DNA of 64,000 nt, taken from Polaribacter sp. (lineage in GTDB: Bacteria; Bacteroidota; Bacteroidia; Flavobacteriales; Flavobacteriaceae). The notes under the pieces were generated by a model. That model was given only the letters and a program-made list of their open reading frames with translations. It was not told the origin of the DNA and did not search any database. A program made the position numbers and the translations under genes. Position 1 is the stretch's first letter; the number at the start of each line of letters is the position of its first letter. The DNA lies in assembly GCA_018663625.1 (NCBI GenBank), contig JABJPX010000046.1, forward strand, positions 1 through 64,000. Direction: 5' to 3'. Shown here in pieces: positions 7,547 through 15,738 of this stretch.

Positions 7547-9233
7547 GACAATAAACATCAATTTAGGCGGATTCTTTTTCCATATAGACGAGCGTGCTTT
7601 TCAGAAATTAAGAAGGTATTTGGATGCCATTTCTAAATCTTTGAGTGACGATCCACAGGGTAAAAACGAAATCATTGCAGATATAGAAGCACGTATTAGT
7701 GAACTTTTATCAGAAAAAATTACTGATGAAAGGCAAGTTGTCAATGAAAATGACATTGACGATGTTATTACAATAATGGGACAGCCCGAGGATTATGCAG
7801 ATGCAGAAGAGTCTTACAACGACGCCAGTTATTCTTACCAAAGAAATAACAGTATAGGCAAAAAACTTTTTAGAGATGGAGAGGATAAATTTTTAGGGGG
7901 AGTTGCCGCTGGTATTGCGCATTACTTTAATGTGGACACTATTTGGATTCGTTTGGTATTTCTGGTTACCACGTTGGCGGGTTTAGGAAGTGGCATTTTG
8001 GCCTATATCATTCTTTGGATTTTGCTTCCTGAAGCAAAAACTACTGCTGAAAAATTACAAATGGAAGGCGAGGCTGTAAATATTGATAATATTGAAAGAA
8101 AAATTCGTGAGGAATTTAGTAACGTTTCTGAAACGGTAAAGCAAGCTGCAAATCAGGCATCTGACAAATTGAAAGATCGCGCAAATTTGGCTTCTGAAAA
8201 GTTGAAAAGCTCTGCAGATGAATTTTCGGAAAAAATGAAACAAAATTCCAAAAAAAATAATGGCATCCAGGATTTTCTTGACACTCTAGGTAAGATTATT
8301 ATGGCAATTTTTAAAGTTGTTCGAAAATTTATCGGAGTAATTTTAATTCTTTTTTCTACGGCTGGTATACTCTTTTCAATTTTTGGTACCTTCTCTGTTG
8401 GTAGTTTAGAGTTCTTAAACATTGACGTACAATTTTTACCTCCTTTCTTTTTTGGATCGATGTTTCCAAGATGGTTATTAACAACGTTTCTGTTTTTGGC
8501 ATTTGTGATCCCTTTTCTAATTCTTTTCGTTTTGGGATTACGAATTTTATCTAAAAGTGTCCGAAAATTACACAAAACGACTTCTTTAACGTTATTAGGC
8601 CTTTGGCTCATTGCAGCTTTTGGACTTGGTTTTGCAGGAATTGAATTTGCTACGACGCATGCCATCGACGGAATTAATATCAGTAAAAATAATCTCACAC
8701 TGGTTGCCAATGATACCTTAACGCTAAAAGTATGGAACGACGATACTGTTTTTTATAAGAACAACCTAAACAGGTATCGAAACTACAGGGAACAAATCAT
8801 AGAAGAAGTAGCTGGTAAAATAAAAGTATATAGTAATGATGTGGCGATTGATGTGGAAATGAGTTCTACGGACACTAGTTACTTTACCGTTCAAAAAACA
8901 TCTACGGGTAGAAATAGAAGGGCTGCAAAAAAGAATTCAAAAGCAATTCAATACAATTTTGAAGTGGTAGACAATACCTTAATTTTGGACGCTTTTTATG
9001 TTTCTGACTATCAAAACCTCTTTAAAGATGAGGAAATTAAAGTAACCCTCTATCTGGCAAAAGGAGTGAATATTTTCTTTGACAACTCTTCAAAAAATTT
9101 TTTATATGATGTTGATAATACCACAAACACCTACGATCGTGAAATGGCAAAACATTATTTTTTAATGACGGAAGAGGGACTGCATAGTACTGAACTAAAA
9201 GCCCTTAAAGATTCAGAAAAAAAAGAGAATTAG
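7539..9233 (+). CDS. HAAS-PspC membrane protein
   Basis: A 564-residue protein in four parts. Residues 1-75 form a HAAS-like domain (INLGGFFFHIDERAFQKLRRYL... to IITIMGQPEDYA), typical of proteins paired with PadR regulators. Residues about 108-170 form a PspC domain (LFRDGEDKFLGGVAAGIAHY, then WILLPEA). Residues 175-240 form an amphipathic coiled coil. Several transmembrane helices (about 255-365) are followed by a large soluble C-terminal region that is probably periplasmic. PspC senses envelope stress in the Psp response. The PadR coupling suggests a membrane-stress sensor, but no PspA or PspF homologue is here. Confidence 0.88.
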   Translation: MNKTININLGGFFFHIDERAFQKLRRYLDAISKSLSDDPQGKNEIIADIEARISELLSEKITDERQVVNENDIDDVITIMGQPEDYADAEESYNDASYSYQRNNSIGKKLFRDGEDKFLGGVAAGIAHYFNVDTIWIRLVFLVTTLAGLGSGILAYIILWILLPEAKTTAEKLQMEGEAVNIDNIERKIREEFSNVSETVKQAANQASDKLKDRANLASEKLKSSADEFSEKMKQNSKKNNGIQDFLDTLGKIIMAIFKVVRKFIGVILILFSTAGILFSIFGTFSVGSLEFLNIDVQFLPPFFFGSMFPRWLLTTFLFLAFVIPFLILFVLGLRILSKSVRKLHKTTSLTLLGLWLIAAFGLGFAGIEFATTHAIDGINISKNNLTLVANDTLTLKVWNDDTVFYKNNLNRYRNYREQIIEEVAGKIKVYSNDVAIDVEMSSTDTSYFTVQKTSTGRNRRAAKKNSKAIQYNFEVVDNTLILDAFYVSDYQNLFKDEEIKVTLYLAKGVNIFFDNSSKNFLYDVDNTTNTYDREMAKHYFLMTEEGLHSTELKALKDSEKKEN

Positions 9234-9332
9234 AAAACGATTCGTCCTAAAAATAAGACAGTTGAGCAACCTTTTGACTCTTAAAAGCGTCTCTTAAGGG
9301 TATCTTTATGAATCTCTAAAAAAAAAGCAATC

Positions 9333-10058
9333 ATGAAAACAAAAACCACAAAATTAGCCTTTGTATTTTTAATGACAGTTGTCTGCACGTCTTGTGTAAT
9401 AGAAGCATTTAATGGCATCAAAGGAGATCGGAATGTTGTTACTGAAAACAGAAAAATAACTGAAGATTTTACCGCAATTAGAACAAGTACAGGTTTGGAT
9501 GTCAACATCACACAAGAAAACCAGAATGCTGTAATTGTAGAAGCTGATGAGAACTTACAAAATCTTATTGTTACTGAAGTAGAAAACGGTGTTTTGAAAA
9601 TTTATTCTGAGAAAAATATCTGGAGTGCAAAATCAAAAAAAGTACACGTTTCTATAAAAACATTGAATTCATTGAAAGCCTCTAGCGGAAGTGATGTTCG
9701 GACGGTAAAAAAAATACAATCGGAAGAAATTTCTATTGGCGCGAGCAGCGGAGCATCTGTAAGAATGACCGTTGTCGCAAATAGTATAGCTACAAACACT
9801 TCTAGTGGAGCAACTATTCGAGTTTCTGGAAGCGCAGACAATCATGCGGCAAAAGCAAGTAGCGGAAGCTCAATAAAGGCCTATGATTTGATAAGCAAAA
9901 ATGTGATTGTAAATGTATCCAGTGGTGCAAATATAGACATCCATGCATCTGAAAAAATTGAAGCAAGAGCTTCTAGTGGTGGTGATATTGATTACAAAGG
10001 AACTCCTAAAAAAGTATTACGGAGATCCTCTTCTGGCGGAAGTATTTCTGATAAATAA
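9333..10058 (+). CDS. GIN-domain (DUF2807) lipoprotein
   Basis: A 241-residue lipoprotein with signal MKTKTTKLAFVFLMTVVCTSC (lipobox CTSC, Cys21). The mature part is a DUF2807 'head GIN' domain: it opens with DFTAIRTSTGLDVNITQ and then shows a ladder of [AVTS]SSG-x-x-[VI] steps about 20 residues apart (ASSGSDV, ASSGASV, TSSGATI, ASSGSSI, VSSGANI, ASSGGDI, SSSGGSI), as in a right-handed beta-helix. Its partner is unknown. It follows the PspC gene by 99 bases, and the PadR/PspC/GIN combination suggests a joint envelope function. Confidence 0.9.
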   Translation: MKTKTTKLAFVFLMTVVCTSCVIEAFNGIKGDRNVVTENRKITEDFTAIRTSTGLDVNITQENQNAVIVEADENLQNLIVTEVENGVLKIYSEKNIWSAKSKKVHVSIKTLNSLKASSGSDVRTVKKIQSEEISIGASSGASVRMTVVANSIATNTSSGATIRVSGSADNHAAKASSGSSIKAYDLISKNVIVNVSSGANIDIHASEKIEARASSGGDIDYKGTPKKVLRRSSSGGSISDK

Positions 10059-10131
10059 AACACCTATTTCAACGCTTATTAGAAATCTAACTTCTAATAT
10101 TTACTAATACTTGGTTTTATTAGTATACTTG

Positions 10132-10169
10132 GTAAATCGTCGTTTTTTTTTACAAAAAACGGCGATTAC
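10132..10169. terminator. Bidirectional terminator, GIN gene / DUF2721
   Basis: GTAAATCGTCGTTTTTT pairs with AAAAAACGGCGATTAC with small imperfections, and the hairpin overlaps the DUF2721 stop codon. A second 7-bp hairpin (TACTAAT/ATTAGTA, 10102-10125) lies just before it. Confidence 0.65.
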
Positions 10170-10576
10170 TTTTTGTCTTTTAAATATTCTTCAATATCTG
10201 CAATATGGTATTGCAATGCTTGTGCCGAAATTTGAATTTCTCGAATTAAGAGTGCTAAGGAAATTATTAAAAGTACCAGCGCAAAACCAAAAACCCAAAC
10301 AGCAATTGCTGTACTACCTACATAGATTAAAAACATGGTCAACACACAACAGAGCAAACTAGAAATTCCAAAAATCTGCATCCAACGGGTGAGGTTTAAA
10401 CGCAATTTTAGGTTCTTAATCTGTCGTAACAACGAGGCTTCTTTTCGTTCTAAATACTGACCATGTAAATTCCGAATTACAGCAGCATAGGCCAAAAATC
10501 GATTTGTGTAGGCCAGCATAATTAAAGAGATTGCAGAAAATAATAGTGCCGGAGTGGTTAATGAGAGTTCTTCCAT
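10166..10576 (-). CDS. DUF2721 membrane protein
   Basis: The 136 residues match the DUF2721 pattern. An N-terminal helix begins LTTPALLFSAISLIMLAYTNRF and continues to LAYAAVIRNLH. A charged coiled linker (ERKEASLLRQIKNLKLRLNL) leads to two further transmembrane segments (about 66-115), and a polar tail reads HIADIEEYLKDKK. The function of the family is not established. It is monocistronic, with an exact TAATTTTG -7 element only 7 bases before the ATG. Confidence 0.8.
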   Translation of the reverse strand: MEELSLTTPALLFSAISLIMLAYTNRFLAYAAVIRNLHGQYLERKEASLLRQIKNLKLRLNLTRWMQIFGISSLLCCVLTMFLIYVGSTAIAVWVFGFALVLLIISLALLIREIQISAQALQYHIADIEEYLKDKK

Positions 10577-10583
10577 AAGACGG

Positions 10584-10591
10584 CAAAATTA
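10584..10591 (-). promoter_or_regulatory. -7 element close to the DUF2721 start
   Basis: TAATTTTG on the minus strand, 7 bases upstream of ATG 10576. The predicted transcript has almost no leader. Confidence 0.55.
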
Positions 10592-10752
10592 AGGATTCCT
10601 TTTATTTTTTTGTGCTTCTTGAGGATGAAAATTAGTAGAAAATCTAGATATTATTGTCGTGCGATTGTATCGGATGGTTTTAATACATAAACAGTTCCTT
10701 TTTCCAAATGCCATTTTAGAGCACTTCCTTTTTAATTAAAAAACAATTAGTG

Positions 10753-10760
10753 TACTTTTG
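10753..10760 (+). promoter_or_regulatory. -7 element of the dipeptidase gene
   Basis: TACTTTTG ends 4 bases before ATG 10765, so transcription should start at or next to the ATG. No clear -33 TTG is visible at the usual distance. Confidence 0.55.
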
Positions 10761-10764
10761 AAAT

Positions 10765-11433
10765 ATGAAAATAATCGCTTTCGGATTGCTGTTTTTAATT
10801 CCCTTTTGTGTGAGTGCCCAAAGTTTGCCAAAAGGATTTGTATACATGTCAGACATCGATGCTTCCATAAAAAAGGAATTGCGTTATTTAAGCACTAACA
10901 ATTTTATTGGAAAACCTATAAATGGTTATCACAAAGACATGGTAATAGTATCCCAAAAAACGGCACATGCATTGCGAAAGGTACAACAGCACTTCATAAA
11001 AGATAGTCTGAGTCTCAAAATTTTTGATGCCTACCGTCCACAACAAGCTGTAGACCACTTTGTGAAATGGGCAAAAGATCTAAACGATACACTCAGAAAG
11101 CAAGACTACTACCCTAAAGTTCCGAAAAGCGAATTGTTTGCACAAGGGTATATTGCTTCAAAATCGGGACATACTCGGGGAAGCACTGTAGACCTGACAT
11201 TGGTCCATGTAAAAACAAATCAAGAAGTAGACATGGGAAGTACTTATGATTTTTTCGGAAAAGCATCACACCCATTCTATAAAAAAATCACTAAAATTCA
11301 GCAGAAAAACAGGCTGCTTTTAAGAACCGTCATGCTCGAAAATGGCTTTCAACCCTATGAAAACGAGTGGTGGCATTTCACTTTAAAAAAGGAACCGTTT
11401 CCAAAAACCTATTTTAATTTTCCAATTGAATAG
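10765..11433 (+). CDS. D-alanyl-D-alanine dipeptidase (M15D, VanX/DdpX type)
   Basis: A zinc dipeptidase that hydrolyses D-Ala-D-Ala. The metal and catalytic motifs are complete: SGHTRGSTVD (His136, Asp143) and ENEWWHF (Glu201, His204), plus the FDAYRPQQAV loop (88-96) of the family. A signal peptide (residues 1-18, ending VSA) places it in the periplasm, which argues for peptidoglycan dipeptide scavenging rather than vancomycin resistance. No vanH, vanA or vanRS genes are nearby. Length (222) fits DdpX-like enzymes. Confidence 0.92.
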   Translation: MKIIAFGLLFLIPFCVSAQSLPKGFVYMSDIDASIKKELRYLSTNNFIGKPINGYHKDMVIVSQKTAHALRKVQQHFIKDSLSLKIFDAYRPQQAVDHFVKWAKDLNDTLRKQDYYPKVPKSELFAQGYIASKSGHTRGSTVDLTLVHVKTNQEVDMGSTYDFFGKASHPFYKKITKIQQKNRLLLRTVMLENGFQPYENEWWHFTLKKEPFPKTYFNFPIE

Positions 11434-11476
11434 TTAATTTTAACAAATTCTAAACAACAACCTATAAAATCGGTAT

Positions 11477-11484
11477 TATATTTG
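11477..11484 (+). promoter_or_regulatory. -7 element before 11512
   Basis: TATATTTG, exact TAnnTTTG, 27 bases before the ATG. No TTG is evident at the -33 position. Confidence 0.5.
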
Positions 11485-11511
11485 CGTTGTACTGGTCTTT
11501 AAACCTACCCT

Positions 11512-12183
11512 ATGAAAGCTATCTTATTGCTCATTTCTGGATTTATTATTCTATTTTCTACAACATCACTGTGGGGACAAGTTGAGAACAATGGAGGCGG
11601 AAAAATACTTGGGAAAATTCGTTCTGTAATTACTACCAACGCAAAAGAGATTGAAAAACCCAACTCCATAAAAATCGACGGAGCAGACGGTTTTAAGAAA
11701 GCCTACGAAAAAGAACAGAAAAAAGTCAAGAAACTACAGCAGGAAGAGAATTTAAACAACAAAGGAATCATCTCTCAAGCAAAATTAACTGAAGAACGTT
11801 TTCTAAAATCTTTTAAGAAAATCAATGGTATGTATCAATACCCTGTAATTGATCAGGATTTAGGGAGTATCCGTACCAATGCAAAAAGTATCAATATTAT
11901 TTGTAGAGACTATCAGCATCCCGATGGTGACCGAGTTACTATCTTAATTAATGGCATTCCAATCATTGTCAATATTGTTTTACAACAACGCTATCAAAAA
12001 TTTAATATTCCATTAGAAAAAGGCATCAATAAGATTACAATTTTAGCCTTAAATCAGGGAACTTCGGGACCTAATACAGCAGGCTTTAAAGTCTTCAATG
12101 ACAACGGCATGTTACTCTCTTCAAATGAATGGAATTTAGCAACCGGAGCCAAGGCTACCATGGTCATCGCTAAAGACAAATAA
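11512..12183 (+). CDS. Secreted protein of unknown function
   Basis: I do not recognise the family. The 223 residues start with a signal peptide (about 1-23, ending SLWG). A charged helical section follows (about 55-95: FKKAYEKEQKKVKKLQQEE). The last 110 residues look like a small beta-sandwich: SINIICRDYQHPDGDRVTIL, a repeat of hydrophobic strands around LEKGINKITILALNQG, and GTSGPNTAGFKVFNDNG. The protein is probably periplasmic. It has its own -7 element and no clear partner. Confidence 0.8.
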   Translation: MKAILLLISGFIILFSTTSLWGQVENNGGGKILGKIRSVITTNAKEIEKPNSIKIDGADGFKKAYEKEQKKVKKLQQEENLNNKGIISQAKLTEERFLKSFKKINGMYQYPVIDQDLGSIRTNAKSINIICRDYQHPDGDRVTILINGIPIIVNIVLQQRYQKFNIPLEKGINKITILALNQGTSGPNTAGFKVFNDNGMLLSSNEWNLATGAKATMVIAKDK

Positions 12184-12248
12184 AGGGTTCACGAAATCGT
12201 TTGAGTTGAATTCAAAAAAACTTGTTTTTTTATTCTATATAAAACCGT

Positions 12249-12256
12249 TATTTTTG
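12249..12256 (+). promoter_or_regulatory. -7 element before pdhA
   Basis: TATTTTTG, 56 bases before ATG 12313. The nearest TTG (12222-12224) is 24 bases upstream, longer than usual. Confidence 0.45.
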
Positions 12257-12312
12257 CTGCTCGATTATTGTTGAACACAATGATCTTAAAAAACCAACAA
12301 CTAGAATTTAGA

Positions 12313-13302
12313 ATGAAGAAAATCACCAAGCAAACCTATTTAGATTGGTACAAAGACATGTTATTTTGGCGAAAATTTGAAGACAAATTAGCATCCGTAT
12401 ATATACAGCAAAAAGTAAGAGGTTTCTTACATTTATACAACGGTCAAGAAGCTATTTTAGCAGGTGCATTGCATGCAATGGATTTGTCTAAAGACAAAAT
12501 GATTACAGCCTACAGAAATCACGTACAACCGATTGGTATGGGAGAAGATCCTAAAAAGGTAATGGCGGAATTGTATGGTAAGGTTACCGGAACATCTAAA
12601 GGGATGGGAGGATCTATGCATATTTTCTCTAAAGAATTTGGTTTTTATGGAGGACATGGTATTGTTGGAGGTCAAATTCCATTAGGAGCCGGAATTGCTT
12701 TTGGAGACAAATACAAAGGAAGTGATGCTGTTACTTTAACCTGTTTTGGTGATGGTGCTGCAAGACAAGGTTCTTTGCATGAAGCTTTTAACATGGCTAT
12801 GTTGTGGAAATTACCCGTTATTTTTATTGTAGAGAACAATGGATATGCGATGGGAACTTCTGTAGAAAGAACAGCAAATCATACTGATATTTGGAAATTA
12901 GGTTTGGGATACGAAATGCCTTGTGGCCCTGTAGATGCAATGAACCCAATAAAGGTGGCAGAAGCTATTGACGAAGCAATACAAAGAGCAAGACGTGGAG
13001 ACGGTCCTACTTTCTTAGAAATGAAAACCTACAGATATAGAGGTCACTCGATGTCTGATGCACAACATTATAGAACAAAAGACGAAGTAGAAGAGTACAA
13101 AAAAATAGATCCGATTACGCAAGTAAGAGATGTTATTTTAGAAAAAAACTATGCTACCTTAGAAGAAATTGCTGCAATTGACAAAAGTGTAAAGGCAAAG
13201 GTGAGTGAATGCGAAAAATTTGCAGAAGACTCTCCGTACCCAGAACCACAACAAATGTATGACATGGTATATGAACAAGAAGATTATCCTTTTATAAGTT
13301 AA
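12313..13302 (+). CDS. pdhA: Pyruvate dehydrogenase E1 component, alpha subunit
   Basis: E1alpha binds thiamine diphosphate and decarboxylates pyruvate in the cytoplasmic PDH complex. The ThDP motif is present (CFGDGAARQGSLHEAFNMA to VENNGYAMGTS), as is the phosphorylation-loop region YRYRGHSMSDAQHYRTKDEV. The start is set at ATG 12313 (MKKITKQTYLDWYKDMLFW, 329 residues), because 15 extra codons from ATG 12268 do not match the family N-terminus. It ends 3 bases before pdhC. E1beta (pdhB) and E3 are not in this window. Confidence 0.95.
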   Translation: MKKITKQTYLDWYKDMLFWRKFEDKLASVYIQQKVRGFLHLYNGQEAILAGALHAMDLSKDKMITAYRNHVQPIGMGEDPKKVMAELYGKVTGTSKGMGGSMHIFSKEFGFYGGHGIVGGQIPLGAGIAFGDKYKGSDAVTLTCFGDGAARQGSLHEAFNMAMLWKLPVIFIVENNGYAMGTSVERTANHTDIWKLGLGYEMPCGPVDAMNPIKVAEAIDEAIQRARRGDGPTFLEMKTYRYRGHSMSDAQHYRTKDEVEEYKKIDPITQVRDVILEKNYATLEEIAAIDKSVKAKVSECEKFAEDSPYPEPQQMYDMVYEQEDYPFIS

Positions 13303-13305
13303 AAT

Positions 13306-14928
13306 ATGGCTACAATTGTGAATATGCCGCGTTTAAGCGACACCATGGAAGAAGGTGTTGTGGCAAAATGGTTAAAGAGTGTTGGAGATAAAATTGAGGA
13401 AGGCGATATTCTTGCTGAAATTGAAACTGACAAAGCAACCATGGAATTTGAATCTTTCCATGAAGGAACTTTATTATACATAGGTGTTCAAGAAGGTGAG
13501 ACATCTCCCGTTGATGTACTACTTGCCATTATTGGTGAGGAAGGTGAAGACATTTCAGCACTCATTAGTGGAGCCGCTGCACCAACAAAAGAAGAAGCAA
13601 CCGAAACTGTTACAGATACACCAACAACTACTGCAGCTGCAAAATCAGATTCAGTAAGCATTCCAGCAGGAGTGCAAGTAATTACTATGCCCCGTTTGAG
13701 TGATACAATGACGGACGGTACGGTAGCTACTTGGTTGAAAAAAGTTGGAGAAACTGTTGAAGAAGGTGATATTTTAGCCGAAATTGAAACTGACAAAGCA
13801 ACCATGGAATTTGAATGTTTCTACGAAGGAACCATCCTATACATTGGCGTGCAAGAAGGTGAAACAGCACCTGTTGATAGTTTACTAACCATTATTGGTC
13901 CAACAGGAACTGATGTTTCTGCCATTGTTACCAGTGGAGGTCTAGTCCCTGAAACAACTGATGCTCCTGCTGAAGAGAAAAAAGAAGCGATTGTAGCAAC
14001 AAAAGTTGAAGAAACACCATCGACAACAACAACTGCTAATATAACAAATGGACGCATTTTTGCATCACCATTGGCAAAGAAGATTGCTGCTGACAAAGGA
14101 TATCAATTATCAGACATTAAAGGTTCTGGAGAAAATGGACGCATTATCAAAAAAGATGTAGAAAACCATACTCCTACCGCTAAAACTGTTGAAGTAGCAA
14201 AAACGGAAACCATTGCACCTGCAATGACCTATATCGCTTCTGGAGAAGAAAAGTCAGAAGAAGTAAAGAACTCGCAAATGCGAAAAGCAATTGCAAAATC
14301 GTTAGGAAATTCTAAATTTACAGCACCTGATTTCAATTTAAATATTGAAGTTGATATGGACAATGCAATGGCCTCAAGAAAGACCATCAATGCAATTCCA
14401 GATACCAAAGTATCATTTAATGACATGGTTGTAAAAGCATGTGCGATGGCATTGCAAAAACATCCACAAGTAAATACTTCTTGGACCAATGACAACACTA
14501 TTTATCACAGTCACATTCACGTAGGTGTTGCGGTTGCAGTTGATGAAGGTTTGGTTGTACCCGTGGTGAAACACACTAACCAGTTGAGTTTAACTCAAAT
14601 TGGTGCAGCTGTAAGAGATTTAGCAGGAAAAGCAAGACATAAGAAAATATCGGTTGCAGAAATGCAAGGAAGTACCTTTACGGTATCTAATTTAGGAATG
14701 TTTGGAATCGAAAACTTTACCTCGATTATCAACCAACCGAACTCCGCCATTTTATCTGTAGGTGCAATTGTTGAAAAACCAGTGGTTAAAAACGGACAAA
14801 TTGTTGTTGGTAATACCATGAAGTTAACTTTAACTTGTGATCACAGAACTGTTGATGGTGCCGTTGGTGCTCAATTTTTACAAACATTAAAAACATTTAT
14901 AGAAAACCCCGTTACCATGTTAGCGTAA
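13306..14928 (+). CDS. pdhC: Pyruvate dehydrogenase E2 (dihydrolipoyl acetyltransferase)
   Basis: This is the core of the PDH complex, transferring acetyl groups from lipoyl to CoA. The 540 residues comprise two lipoyl domains (about 1-78 and 125-203, each with EIETDKATMEFE, where K is lipoylated), a peripheral-subunit-binding domain (about 248-287, SPLAKKIAADKGYQLSDIKG) and the CAT-like catalytic domain (310-540) with active-site His513 in DHRTVDG. Flexible Ala/Pro/Thr-rich linkers join them. A 37-bp identical direct repeat lies within the lipoyl domains. It follows pdhA by 3 bases and ends at a terminator. Confidence 0.97.
   Translation: MATIVNMPRLSDTMEEGVVAKWLKSVGDKIEEGDILAEIETDKATMEFESFHEGTLLYIGVQEGETSPVDVLLAIIGEEGEDISALISGAAAPTKEEATETVTDTPTTTAAAKSDSVSIPAGVQVITMPRLSDTMTDGTVATWLKKVGETVEEGDILAEIETDKATMEFECFYEGTILYIGVQEGETAPVDSLLTIIGPTGTDVSAIVTSGGLVPETTDAPAEEKKEAIVATKVEETPSTTTTANITNGRIFASPLAKKIAADKGYQLSDIKGSGENGRIIKKDVENHTPTAKTVEVAKTETIAPAMTYIASGEEKSEEVKNSQMRKAIAKSLGNSKFTAPDFNLNIEVDMDNAMASRKTINAIPDTKVSFNDMVVKACAMALQKHPQVNTSWTNDNTIYHSHIHVGVAVAVDEGLVVPVVKHTNQLSLTQIGAAVRDLAGKARHKKISVAEMQGSTFTVSNLGMFGIENFTSIINQPNSAILSVGAIVEKPVVKNGQIVVGNTMKLTLTCDHRTVDGAVGAQFLQTLKTFIENPVTMLA
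13417..13816 (+). repeat. 37-bp in-frame direct repeat in the two lipoyl domains
   Basis: The bases at 13417-13453 and 13780-13816 are identical over 37 positions, covering the lipoyl-lysine motif EIETDKATMEFE. The copies are offset by exactly 363 bp (121 codons). Recombination between them would delete one lipoyl domain in frame. Confidence 0.9.
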
Positions 14929-14954
14929 GTTTTTTAAAAATAGTATATCTTTAG

Positions 14955-14981
14955 AAACTCGCATTAAATGCGAGTTTTTTT
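14955..14981 (+). terminator. Intrinsic terminator after pdhC
   Basis: Perfect 10-bp stem AAACTCGCAT / ATGCGAGTTT with a TAA loop and a T run. Confidence 0.88.
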
Positions 14982-14993
14982 ATACACCAGAAA

Positions 14994-15680
14994 ATGATCT
15001 CTATAGAAGAAAAATTAAAAAACCCTGTATGGTACTCCTTACAAGAAACGCATAAAAAGTTTCTAATAACACACCACGACGTTCATTTTTATGATCCAGA
15101 CATTTGTATTTTTGGTGCTTTTTATGACACCTCTAAAACCAGTATGGCTTTAAATGAATATGGGAGAACTGTTGAAAAATTCTTCTTAGTATCAGAAAAC
15201 CAAACAGCAGAAATTGACACAAATACAACAGTTTTAGAAAAAAAGATATCGGGTTGTCAAATGGTTTTAGAAAACCTGATTGACATCGAAACTACTGAAG
15301 AAATTGTCGTTCTCACCGAAAAACATATTGATGAAATTTACGATTTAATATGGTTGGTCATGCCTGGTTTTTATCGTAAAAATGGTTTTAAAATGGGGAA
15401 ATTTTTCGGCATCTTTAAGAACAGAAAACTCATTGCTATTTCTGGACAACGTATGCAAGCTGATGATTTCATAGAGATAAGCTCTGTGGTTACCCATCCT
15501 GACCATACACGAAAAGGCTATGCAAGACAACTCATAACACACACTACTAAAGAAATATTAAAGGAGAATAAACTCCCTATTCTTCATACAAATAAAGGAA
15601 ATGTAGCCATTTCTTTGTATGAAAAAATCGGTTTTAAATTAACCAGAGATATGAATTGGTGGTTGTATTCAAGAAAATAA
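14994..15680 (+). CDS. GNAT-family N-acetyltransferase
   Basis: A 228-residue acetyl-CoA-dependent acetyltransferase. The GNAT core is in the second half: FIEISSVVTHPDHTRKGYARQL (about 157-178) holds the acetyl-CoA pyrophosphate loop R/Q-x-x-G-x-A, and NVAISLYEKIGFKL (about 202-215) is motif B. The N-terminal 110 residues are a poorly conserved substrate domain, as in FR47-like enzymes. The acceptor cannot be predicted. It starts 12 bases after the pdhC terminator and ends at its own terminator, so it is probably transcribed alone. Confidence 0.88.
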   Translation: MISIEEKLKNPVWYSLQETHKKFLITHHDVHFYDPDICIFGAFYDTSKTSMALNEYGRTVEKFFLVSENQTAEIDTNTTVLEKKISGCQMVLENLIDIETTEEIVVLTEKHIDEIYDLIWLVMPGFYRKNGFKMGKFFGIFKNRKLIAISGQRMQADDFIEISSVVTHPDHTRKGYARQLITHTTKEILKENKLPILHTNKGNVAISLYEKIGFKLTRDMNWWLYSRK

Positions 15681-15687
15681 ATATCAT

Positions 15688-15718
15688 AAAAAAACTCAGA
15701 TAAAATCTGAGTTTTTTT
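15688..15718. terminator. Bidirectional terminator, GNAT / E2
   Basis: Stem AAACTCAGA / TCTGAGTTT with a TAAAA loop, an A run before it and a T run after it, between two converging genes. Confidence 0.85.
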
Positions 15719-15738
15719 ATAATATCAAATGGTTTGTT

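Noticed and set aside
10765-11433. VanX-like dipeptidase as a vancomycin-resistance gene.
   Set aside because: It has a signal peptide and no vanH, ligase or vanRS neighbours; a peptidoglycan-scavenging role fits better.
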